Shown here: one piece after another, positions 1 through 5,438 of the stretch | Layout of the letters: every line of letters begins with the position of its first letter | Numbering within the stretch: position 1 is the first letter of the stretch | Source: an uncultured Roseburia sp. | Lineage (GTDB): Bacteria > Bacillota > Clostridia > Lachnospirales > Lachnospiraceae | Assembly (NCBI GenBank): GCA_945928585.1 | Contig: CAMENQ010000155.1 | Coordinates: 1-6,148, forward strand | Direction: 5' to 3' | Length of the DNA stretch: 6,148 nucleotides | Made by a program: the position numbers and the translations under genes | The notes under the pieces: model-generated | The model's database searches: none | Seen by the model: the letters and a program-made list of their open reading frames with translations, nothing else | Told to the model about the DNA's origin: nothing

Positions 1-128
1 GCTTTTTTGTTTATGTATAAGGTAAGCTTTTCTTCATTTTCCTGTTCCCTTACGTTAAATAATGAATTAACCAGCATTTCTATATCATATTTGTATTTTT
101 CTTCATCACTGTTAAATAATATTTTCAC
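1..128 (-). CDS. hemZ: Probable coproporphyrinogen III oxidase-like radical SAM protein HemZ, N-terminal fragment
   Basis: Only the first 42 codons and two bases of the next are present; the gene runs off the left edge. Starting at a GTG (128-126) the peptide begins MKILFNSDEEKYKYDIEMLV, a short beta strand and an acidic helix. This resembles the N-terminal extension that precedes the radical SAM domain in Clostridial HemZ, an oxygen-independent coproporphyrinogen oxidase homologue. The catalytic CxxxCxxC motif would lie outside the window, so the name rests on this short similarity and on gene order (apt, relA, MBL hydrolase, then hemZ in relatives). The frame is open upstream only as far as a TGA 11 codons back and has no ATG there, so GTG is the best start. 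The Shine-Dalgarno match is poor (AGTGG, 7 nt away), which fits translation coupled to the gene before it. It lies 57 bp after the MBL stop and has no terminator between. Confidence 0.6.
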   Translation of the reverse strand, partial: MKILFNSDEEKYKYDIEMLVNSLFNVREQENEEKLTLYINKK

Positions 129-185
129 TTTGATACCACTTTTAACTTTCTTGCTGTTTTTTCAATACACGGCTTATATTGTCTG

Positions 186-827
186 TCAATACAGCCCTTT
201 CTCATCCCCAATAGTTGTATCCTCATTATGCCCCGGATATACTTTAAGATTTTCGTCAAGTATAAGAAGCTTATTTTTTATGGAACTCATAATCTGACTG
301 CAGCTTCCCGTAGGGAAGTCATATCTTCCATGGCTGCCTGCAAAAAGTGTATCGCCGCTTATAAGTACCTGCTCATCATCCTTTGAAACAAGATAGCACA
401 CACTTCCTATGGTATGCCCCGGTGTTCCTATTACCTTAATGTCGAAGCCTGCCAATTTTATAGTTTCACCATCTTTTACATAAATATCTGCCTTTTCAGT
501 AAATGGCCTGTCAAAATATGCAGAAAGATTTTTTTCGCTGCTTTCAAGGATTTCTTTTTCCTTATCACAGGCATAAACATCTGTATTATATATTTTTTTT
601 ACTTCACTTAATGCACCTATATGGTCGAAATGTCCATGTGTCAGCAGTATTCCCCTTATATCTGCATTAAGATCCTTTACCTTTATTTTAATTATTTCAC
701 TTTCAGCGGCAGGATCCACAAGAAAGCCTTTGCCGTCTTCACCATATACTAAATATGTGTTTGTGGCCATACCGCCAAGTGTCATTTTACAAATATTTAT
801 TTTGCCTTTTTTTACTATTGATATCAT
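186..827 (-). CDS. Metallo-beta-lactamase-fold hydrolase, glyoxalase II-like (YcbL-type)
   Basis: A 213-residue cytosolic single-domain MBL-fold enzyme. The zinc-binding signature is complete: THGHFDH at residues 63-69 (H64, H66, D68, H69), GTPGHT with H138, SGDTLF with D159, and YPGH with H200. These supply ligands for a binuclear metal site. The motif GSHGRYDFPTGS (164-175) is typical of the short glyoxalase II-like group that hydrolyses thioesters such as S-lactoylglutathione or related thiol conjugates; the true substrate here is unknown. There is no signal peptide. The ATG lies 5 nt after the relA stop, so the two are almost certainly co-transcribed; the ribosome site is weak (CAGG, 9 nt). 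The N-terminus before GGMATNTYLV is a few residues longer than usual in this group. The C-terminus stops abruptly at TTIGDEKGLY, whereas relatives usually continue with an EK..NP(Y/F) tail. A +1 frame continues to the hemZ start, so a late frameshift is possible. Confidence 0.9.
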   Translation of the reverse strand: MISIVKKGKINICKMTLGGMATNTYLVYGEDGKGFLVDPAAESEIIKIKVKDLNADIRGILLTHGHFDHIGALSEVKKIYNTDVYACDKEKEILESSEKNLSAYFDRPFTEKADIYVKDGETIKLAGFDIKVIGTPGHTIGSVCYLVSKDDEQVLISGDTLFAGSHGRYDFPTGSCSQIMSSIKNKLLILDENLKVYPGHNEDTTIGDEKGLY

Positions 828-832
828 ATTTT

Positions 833-3133
833 TTAACCTGCCGTTCTTACAATATCTATTATACTTTCAATCTGTCTGATTTTCTCTACAAGCCTGCCCA
901 ATTCATCCTTTCCTCCTATAAGGAATGACAATGATATGGTTGCTATACCCTGCTTGCTGGTACGGCTGTTTATACTTCTTACGTCTATGTTTCTTTCGGT
1001 AAATATACGTGAAATATCTGCAAGCAGACCTGTTCTGTTGTTTGCATATATTTTGATTTCTGCAACATACTTCTGGTCTGAAACCTGCTGTTCAAAATTA
1101 CCATCCCACTCTGCCTCTATAATTCTTGCTCTTTCAATTTCAGGAAGGTTCATTATGTTCACACAATCGGTTCTGTGGATAGTTATACCTCGTCCTCTTG
1201 TAACAAAGCCTACTATCTCGTCGCCGGGTACAGGATTACAGCATTTTGAATATCTTACGGATACATCATGGGTTCCTCTTACCATAATGGCTCCCTTTGG
1301 CTTGATAACATACTTATTGTCCTTATTTGATGATATCTCCTCAAGGATTTCCTCATCCGTAACAATCTTCTTATTTTTCTTTTCGTATTCTTCCAAAAGC
1401 TTATTTATAATCTGGCCTTCTTTAAGTCCGCCATGACCTATGGCTGCCATAAGTGAATCCCAGTCCTTACAGCTGTATTTTCTAAGGAGTTTGCTTACAA
1501 CATCAGGCTTTGATATGTCAGATAATACAATGCCCTTCGACTTACAGTATTTATCCACAAGAGCTTTTCCCTTTACTATATTGTCCTCCTTAAGTTCTGC
1601 CTTAAACCACTGGTTAATCTTATTTTTAGCCTGTGTACTCTTACATATGTTAAGCCAGTCTCTGCTTGGTCCCTTGCAGTTTTGTGATGTTATAATCTCA
1701 ATTCTGTCACCGTTTTTAATGACATAATCTATAGTTACCATCTTACCGTTTACTCTGGCACCTACCATTTTGTTGCCTACTGCACTGTGTATGCTGTATG
1801 CAAAATCTATAGGTGTAGAGCCGTTTGGAAGATTTTTTACATCTCCTGACGGTGTGAAGCAGTATACATCCTCTGCAAAAAGATTTAAGTCGCTCTTTAA
1901 AACACTCATAAACTCCTTGTTGTCAGACATTTCCTTCTGCCACTCAAGTATTTCACGAAGCCAGCTAAGCTTCTGCTCCTCATTGGCAGCACTCGCTTCT
2001 CCCTTTATGCCTTCCTTGTATTTCCAATGGGCAGCAATACCATATTCTGCCGTTCTGTGCATATCCTTTGTTCTTATCTGTATTTCAAAAGGCTGTCCTG
2101 ACGGACCGATAAGTGTGGTGTGAAGTGACTGGTACATATTTGCCTTTGGCATGGAAATATAATCCTTAAACCTGCCCTGTATAGGCTTATATTTATCATG
2201 TATAATTCCAAGTGCAGTATAGCAGTCCTTTACACTGTCCACTATAATACGGACAGCAAACAAATCTAATATCTGGTCAAAGGTTTTATTCTGATTTACC
2301 ATTTTTTTGTATATGCTGAAAATATGCTTCATTCTTCCATAGACAATGGCATCTATTTCAGCCTCCTTCATAAAGCCCTCTACCTCTTTTACAAGTTCTT
2401 TTATAAGTTCCTCTCCTGAGCTTAATTTTACATTTCTCTGAAGTGCAATCTCATTAAACTTTTCAGGCTCCAAATACATAAGTGACAAATCATCAAGCTC
2501 TATCTTTATTTTTGAAATACCAAGTCTGTCAGCTATAGGAGCATATATATCCATAGTCTCCCTTGCCTTTTCCTTCTGCTTAACAGGAGTCTGATACTCA
2601 AGTGTACGCATATTGTGAAGACGGTCGGCAAGCTTTATAAGAATAACTCTTATATCTTTCGCCATAGCAAGAAACATTTTTCTTAAGTTTTCTGCCTGTA
2701 TTTCCACTTTATCCTTAGAATACGACAACTGTGTCAGCTTTGTAACACCATCTACCAAAAGTGCTACCTCTGCCCCAAACTCTTTTTCTATATCATCCAG
2801 AGTCATAACAGTATCCTCAACTACGTCATGAAGAATACCTGCCACGATAGTCTCCTTATCAAGTTCCATATCTGCAAGTATAATGGCCACTGATACAGGA
2901 TGGATAATATAAGGCTCACCTGAACGGCGCCTCTGGTCCTTATGGGCTTCAAAGGCTATCTTGTATGCTTTTTCAACCTGTGATACATCTGTGGACGGAT
3001 GATATTTGCGTATAGTCTCTATTAATTTTTCATAAAGCTTTGCAGGGTCCTCATAGTCTTTAGGGTCCTTAACTGCATTTTCAATTTTACCTGTAATACT
3101 ACTGTCACTGACAATAACTTTTTCCTCTGCCAT
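833..3133 (-). CDS. relA: Bifunctional (p)ppGpp synthetase/hydrolase (Rel, RelA/SpoT family)
   Basis: A 766-residue full-length long RSH enzyme that makes (p)ppGpp from ATP and GDP/GTP and also hydrolyses it, acting in the cytosol and on stalled ribosomes. HD hydrolase domain, about 55-205: H78, HD at 102-103, ED at 106-107 and D170 in LADRLHN are all present, so hydrolysis should be active. Synthetase domain, about 255-375: GRMKHIFSIYKKM (266-278), RIIVD ending at D299, RFKD at 321-324, YQSLH at 334-338 and EIQIRT from E350. RFKD is the basic RxKD form of bifunctional enzymes, not the acidic form of synthetase-only RelA. TGS domain about 415-485. Zinc-finger/CC region with C631, C632 and C657. 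ACT domain about 688-766. The start is supported by AGGTGA at 3140-3145, 6 nt before the ATG. It follows apt by 57 bp and has no terminator between. A charged N-terminal stretch of about 30 residues precedes the first conserved helix. Confidence 0.97.
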   Translation of the reverse strand: MAEEKVIVSDSSITGKIENAVKDPKDYEDPAKLYEKLIETIRKYHPSTDVSQVEKAYKIAFEAHKDQRRRSGEPYIIHPVSVAIILADMELDKETIVAGILHDVVEDTVMTLDDIEKEFGAEVALLVDGVTKLTQLSYSKDKVEIQAENLRKMFLAMAKDIRVILIKLADRLHNMRTLEYQTPVKQKEKARETMDIYAPIADRLGISKIKIELDDLSLMYLEPEKFNEIALQRNVKLSSGEELIKELVKEVEGFMKEAEIDAIVYGRMKHIFSIYKKMVNQNKTFDQILDLFAVRIIVDSVKDCYTALGIIHDKYKPIQGRFKDYISMPKANMYQSLHTTLIGPSGQPFEIQIRTKDMHRTAEYGIAAHWKYKEGIKGEASAANEEQKLSWLREILEWQKEMSDNKEFMSVLKSDLNLFAEDVYCFTPSGDVKNLPNGSTPIDFAYSIHSAVGNKMVGARVNGKMVTIDYVIKNGDRIEIITSQNCKGPSRDWLNICKSTQAKNKINQWFKAELKEDNIVKGKALVDKYCKSKGIVLSDISKPDVVSKLLRKYSCKDWDSLMAAIGHGGLKEGQIINKLLEEYEKKNKKIVTDEEILEEISSNKDNKYVIKPKGAIMVRGTHDVSVRYSKCCNPVPGDEIVGFVTRGRGITIHRTDCVNIMNLPEIERARIIEAEWDGNFEQQVSDQKYVAEIKIYANNRTGLLADISRIFTERNIDVRSINSRTSKQGIATISLSFLIGGKDELGRLVEKIRQIESIIDIVRTAG

Positions 3134-3190
3134 GATTTATCACCTCATGATTTCTTTAAAAGTATTTACGTTAAAATATTGTTCTGCGTT

Positions 3191-3715
3191 TTACTTACCC
3201 TCGTAGCAGATAACTGATTCCACCTTTATGTCCTTAAGCTTTTCTCTGCCTTTAAGTCCTGCAAGTTCCATAAGAAATACAGTGCCGACAACTTCTCCTC
3301 CAAGCTCTTTTATAAGCTTAATTATGGCTTCTATAGTGCCTCCTGTAGCCATAAGGTCATCTACAATAACTATCTTCTGTCCCGGTTTTATGGCATCCTT
3401 GTGAATTTCCAATACAGCGCTTCCATATTCCAACTCGTACTCTACGCTGACTGTCTCACAAGGGAGCTTTCCTTTTTTTCTTACGGGAACAAAAGGCTTA
3501 TGAAGATTATATGCAATAGGTACTCCAAATATAAAACCTCTTGATTCAGGGCCGACTACCACATCGAAATCCCAGTCTTTTATTTTTTCTTCCATGGATG
3601 ATATTGCTAAATGAAGTCCGTCTGCATCCTGCAGTACGCTTGTCACATCTCTGAATATAATGCCTTCCTCCGGAAAATCAGGAATACTTCTTACATAATC
3701 TTCGATTTTTTTCAT
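3191..3715 (-). CDS. apt: Adenine phosphoribosyltransferase
   Basis: A 174-residue cytosolic purine-salvage enzyme that joins adenine and PRPP to give AMP and pyrophosphate. The length is normal for the family. Visible signatures are the N-terminal IPDFPEEGIIFRDVT (11-25), typical of adenine rather than hypoxanthine transferases; GPESRGF (55-61); the flexible-loop region VRKKGKLP (78-85); and the PRPP-binding motif VIVDDLMATGGT (116-127) with the paired aspartates D119 and D120. The start is fixed by this conserved N-terminus. The ribosome site AAAGG is 11 nt from the ATG, a little far. The gene has its own promoter about 105-130 bp upstream and a structured leader, and runs into relA. Placing purine salvage next to (p)ppGpp synthesis is common in Bacillota and ties nucleotide supply to the stringent response. 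Nothing looks broken. Confidence 0.97.
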   Translation of the reverse strand: MKKIEDYVRSIPDFPEEGIIFRDVTSVLQDADGLHLAISSMEEKIKDWDFDVVVGPESRGFIFGVPIAYNLHKPFVPVRKKGKLPCETVSVEYELEYGSAVLEIHKDAIKPGQKIVIVDDLMATGGTIEAIIKLIKELGGEVVGTVFLMELAGLKGREKLKDIKVESVICYEGK

Positions 3716-3731
3716 ATGCTCAACGACCTTT

Positions 3732-3799
3732 CTTTTACTTTCTTTTACTCTCTATTAAAGAAGTAAAAGTGCTTTCAGCGGGGGTATACGCTTTAGCAC
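3732..3799 (-). promoter_or_regulatory. Structured 5' leader of apt with two adjacent hairpins
   Basis: The leader between the promoter and apt can fold as two neighbouring stems. The first (3769-3799) pairs GTGCT with AGCAC and, further in, AGCG with CGCT around the loop TATACCCC, with a small internal loop; in the transcript it is followed by only four Ts. The second uses CTTTTACT (complement of 3762-3769), which can pair either with its nearer partner AGTAAAAG (8 bp, 3742-3749) or with a second copy (9 bp, 3732-3740). The alternatives exclude each other. No known riboswitch class is recognisable. A role in attenuation or RNA stability is inference; the A/T-rich repeats could be chance. Confidence 0.4.
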
Positions 3800-3818
3800 C
3801 TTTATTTTAATATATTGA

Positions 3819-3847
3819 ATTATAGCAAATCAAGATGATATTTTCAA
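3819..3847 (-). promoter_or_regulatory. apt: Sigma-A-type promoter of apt (-35 TTGAAA, -10 TATAAT)
   Basis: On the minus strand TTGAAA (3847-3842) and TATAAT (3824-3819) are separated by exactly 17 bp, and TGC directly before the -10 makes it an extended -10 site. This is a near-consensus housekeeping promoter. Transcription would begin near 3812, giving a leader of about 97 nt before the apt ATG. The site lies between the large palindrome and apt, so apt-relA can be expressed independently of recJ and the isomerase unit. Confidence 0.85.
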
Positions 3848-3855
3848 TAATTTTC

Positions 3856-4236
3856 ACGTATTTTATTAGAATTTTCTGATATGTAAATTTTTTGTAAAGA
3901 TGACGCTCTGCAGAAGGGAGTCAGACTGATTTGGAACAGGAGCAGGGCGAGCAGGCAGGTATATTTTGTTTTCGGAAGCTTCAAAGGAAGTAAGAAATTT
4001 TATTAATCTGAGGCCGGCATCCTCTAAGCGACGACCGTAACTCGAAAACGTCTTGAATTCTCAAGACATTTTCTCAGACAAACGGTCTCTGCTAAGAGGA
4101 TGCCGGCATCAGATTAATAAATTTCTAACTTCCTTTTCAATGCTTCCGAATACAAAATATACCTGCCTGCTCGCCCTGCTCCTGTTCCATATCCGCCTGA
4201 CTCCCTTCTGCAGAGCTGGTTTTTGCTAAAATACGT
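3856..4236. repeat. Outer inverted 10-mer flanking the palindrome
   Basis: ACGTATTTTA at 3856-3865 and its exact reverse complement TAAAATACGT at 4227-4236 bracket the large palindrome. Imperfect similarity continues outward (TTTTCACG on the left, CGTGAAGAAA on the right after a 6-bp offset). The spacing to the main arms is unequal (39 bp on the left, 10 bp on the right). The right copy overlaps the stop codon of the DUF1294 gene. This may mark the true ends of the element, or be a chance match in AT-rich DNA. Confidence 0.45.
3905..4216. repeat. Giant imperfect palindrome (foldback/MITE-like intergenic element)
   Basis: The left arm (3905-4056) and right arm (4061-4216) are reverse complements around the apex ATTC (4057-4060). 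Hand alignment gives roughly 16 substitutions and 6 gapped positions in about 158 columns, so about 86% identity. The outer 120 bp are better matched than the 30 bp next to the apex. Each arm contains, from the outside in, CTCTGCAGAAGGGAGTCAG, a GC-rich block (19 of 29 bases G/C at 3932-3960), a TATATTTTGT segment, AAATTT..ATTAATCTGA, and GCCGGCATCCTCT. The GC-rich block contrasts with the AT-rich surroundings. No convincing coding region lies inside, and no transposase, target duplication or tRNA-like motif is seen. It may be a dispersed palindromic repeat of the ERIC or Correia kind, or a very long RNA hairpin when read through from the gene upstream. Identity as a mobile element is inference; the palindrome itself is directly visible. 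Confidence 0.93.
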
Positions 4237-4516
4237 ACACGTGAAGAAATGCTACTGTAATTATGTTTAAAATCAGCAACAGTGGAACGAGGAGGGTGAA
4301 TTTTTTGTGTTTTGTTTTGTGTCTCAGGGTGTACATGGCAATAAGGGCTCCGAAGGAGCCCATTATGAGTGGTAAAAGTAATAAAGTGGATTCTTTTACT
4401 CTCCATTTGTGTTTTTTTGCCTGGTGTTTGTCGTAGGCGTATAGAGTGTATGTTACTATGTTTATTATTATGATGTATATTATGAAACAGGTTTCTATGA
4501 TGTTTTTTCCTAGCAT
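4226..4516 (-). CDS. DUF1294 family small membrane protein
   Basis: A 96-residue integral membrane protein of unknown function. Three hydrophobic segments are visible at about 6-27, 44-63 and 74-94. Between the first and second lies the family signature YDKHQAKKHKWRVKESTLL (28-46), followed by GSFGALIAMYTLRHKTKHKKF (54-73, with the conserved glycines and basic RHKT). This matches the DUF1294 pattern of DK..A....WR..E..L then GS.GA......RHKT...F. The first basic loop and the RHKT loop suggest polar loops facing the cytosol. Its ATG overlaps the end of the isomerase gene by 7 bp (ATGCTAG), so translation is probably coupled; a GAGG lies 13 nt upstream, too far to be a good ribosome site. The gene ends at TAG exactly where the outer inverted 10-mer begins. 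The role is unknown and nothing here identifies a substrate. Confidence 0.88.
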   Translation of the reverse strand: MLGKNIIETCFIIYIIIINIVTYTLYAYDKHQAKKHKWRVKESTLLLLPLIMGSFGALIAMYTLRHKTKHKKFTLLVPLLLILNIITVAFLHVYVF

Positions 4517-5334
4517 TTTGCGTATATTTCCTCAATGTATTCTTTTGCATACAGTACGTTGTCAGGAGTGGTTTCTTCTAACAGCATATGTATGTATGGC
4601 TTTTTCTTTTTCAACTTTGTGCACAGGAGCTGGTAGTTTAACAGGCCGTCACCTGCTATGACGGATTTTATGGTTTTGTCTTTTTCTACTATAAAATCTT
4701 TTGCGTGTATGCAGGCTATGTTTTCTCCTAAAAGGTCGAAGGCTTCGTTTATCAGTTCATCCTGGTTTTGGTAATTGTCGTATGTTATAAGGTTTACGGG
4801 ATCAAGGATTATCTGGAGATTTGGGGAGTTTACTTCATCTAATACTTTTTTTGCCCTTTTTATGTCGTATACTATATGACCTGCAACCGGCTCCATTCCT
4901 ATAATGACGCCCATATTTTCTGCGTAGGACACTATCTGCTTCATATTTTCTATGAGTTTTTCAAGTGCTTCCTCTCCTGTTACGTCAAGGTTGCTGCTCC
5001 ATGTTTCTGTTCCTACCATGCCGCAGCCTAAAGTTTTGGCGAAACGGATATGTGATTTGTATATTCCGGCAATTTTTTTAAATTCTTCACTATCGCCGTT
5101 TCCAAGCTCGTTATAGCAGCCGAGTACTGCTATATCTACATTATTTTTTTCAAATACTTTCCTTAAATACATCGCCAGTCCCGGTGTCATGGCTCCGGTG
5201 TCTGTGTTGAATGCTGTTATTGCCTTCGAAAGGGCAAGCTGTGTACAGGCAAGTCCTTTCTTTGCCATATTTTCTGCCATTTTTTCTATGGGTGCATGCT
5301 CCATATCGTGAGCTCTTATTCCTATCTGCAGCAT
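4510..5334 (-). CDS. Sugar phosphate isomerase/epimerase-like TIM-barrel protein (AP endonuclease 2 / xylose isomerase-like family)
   Basis: A 274-residue soluble protein with the pattern of the xylose isomerase-like TIM barrel superfamily (COG1082 type). The metal-ligand positions expected at the ends of barrel strands are visible: E148 in IIGMEPV, D178 in IILDPVN, H210 in CIHAKDF and E253 in LLEET. This indicates an intact divalent-metal site and a probable isomerase or epimerase acting on a sugar, keto-sugar or inositol derivative. The exact substrate cannot be read from the sequence; no iolE- or hyi-specific context is present. The start is supported by GGAGG at 5343-5347, 8 nt before the ATG. 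There is no signal peptide. It overlaps the DUF1294 gene by 7 bp, forming a two-gene unit between recJ and apt, and lies 104 bp after recJ. No transporter, kinase or regulator for sugar use is nearby, so its pathway is unknown. Confidence 0.85.
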   Translation of the reverse strand: MLQIGIRAHDMEHAPIEKMAENMAKKGLACTQLALSKAITAFNTDTGAMTPGLAMYLRKVFEKNNVDIAVLGCYNELGNGDSEEFKKIAGIYKSHIRFAKTLGCGMVGTETWSSNLDVTGEEALEKLIENMKQIVSYAENMGVIIGMEPVAGHIVYDIKRAKKVLDEVNSPNLQIILDPVNLITYDNYQNQDELINEAFDLLGENIACIHAKDFIVEKDKTIKSVIAGDGLLNYQLLCTKLKKKKPYIHMLLEETTPDNVLYAKEYIEEIYAKC

Positions 5335-5366
5335 TTTATTTTCCTCCTTTTTTTATAGTGCTAAAA

Positions 5367-5427
5367 AAGGTCTTTTCGGTTAATACAGCTTACGCATTAT
5401 GACAATACCACTTTATCTTAAGACCTT
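5367..5427 (-). terminator. Possible recJ terminator or isomerase leader hairpin
   Basis: AAGGTCTT (5367-5374) and AAGACCTT (5420-5427) are exact 8-bp reverse complements separated by 45 bp. Read on the minus strand, the 3' half runs straight into TTTTTT and then AGC, as an intrinsic terminator would. The loop is long for a terminator and contains no strong inner stem, so it could instead be a leader structure or an operator pair. This gap (5335-5438) holds no gene, and I could not find a convincing promoter in it. Confidence 0.3.
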
Positions 5428-5438
5428 CTGACACATAT

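Noticed and set aside
7..297. 96-codon plus-strand hydrophobic open frame at the left edge
   Set aside because: It runs antisense to the hemZ start and the MBL 3' end; its Phe/Ser/Leu-rich composition is typical of reverse reading of AT-rich genes.
936..2123. Several plus-strand open frames of 95-166 codons opposite relA
   Set aside because: They are antisense shadows of a strongly conserved gene, with no ribosome sites or recognisable domains.
3716..3812. Purine or other known riboswitch, or PurR box, in the apt leader
   Set aside because: No conserved aptamer core or PurBox motif (CCGAAC-like) could be found; the stems are short and A/T-rich.
3905..4216. Palindrome as an ordinary Rho-independent terminator for DUF1294
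   Set aside because: It is far too long, and no T-run follows it directly on the minus strand; only TTTAC and a later T-stretch are seen. A barrier effect remains possible.
3890..4230. Target-site duplication or complete insertion sequence at the palindrome
   Set aside because: The sequences directly outside the arms do not match as direct repeats, and no transposase frame is present.
4137..4550. 137-codon minus-strand open frame covering the right palindrome arm and DUF1294
   Set aside because: It overlaps the well-supported DUF1294 gene out of frame. Its N-terminal part resembles no known family, and its end is simply the palindrome arm.
5335..5438. Promoter for the isomerase gene
   Set aside because: CATAAT, TATTAA and TATAAA are present, but none has a reasonable -35 at 16-18 bp.
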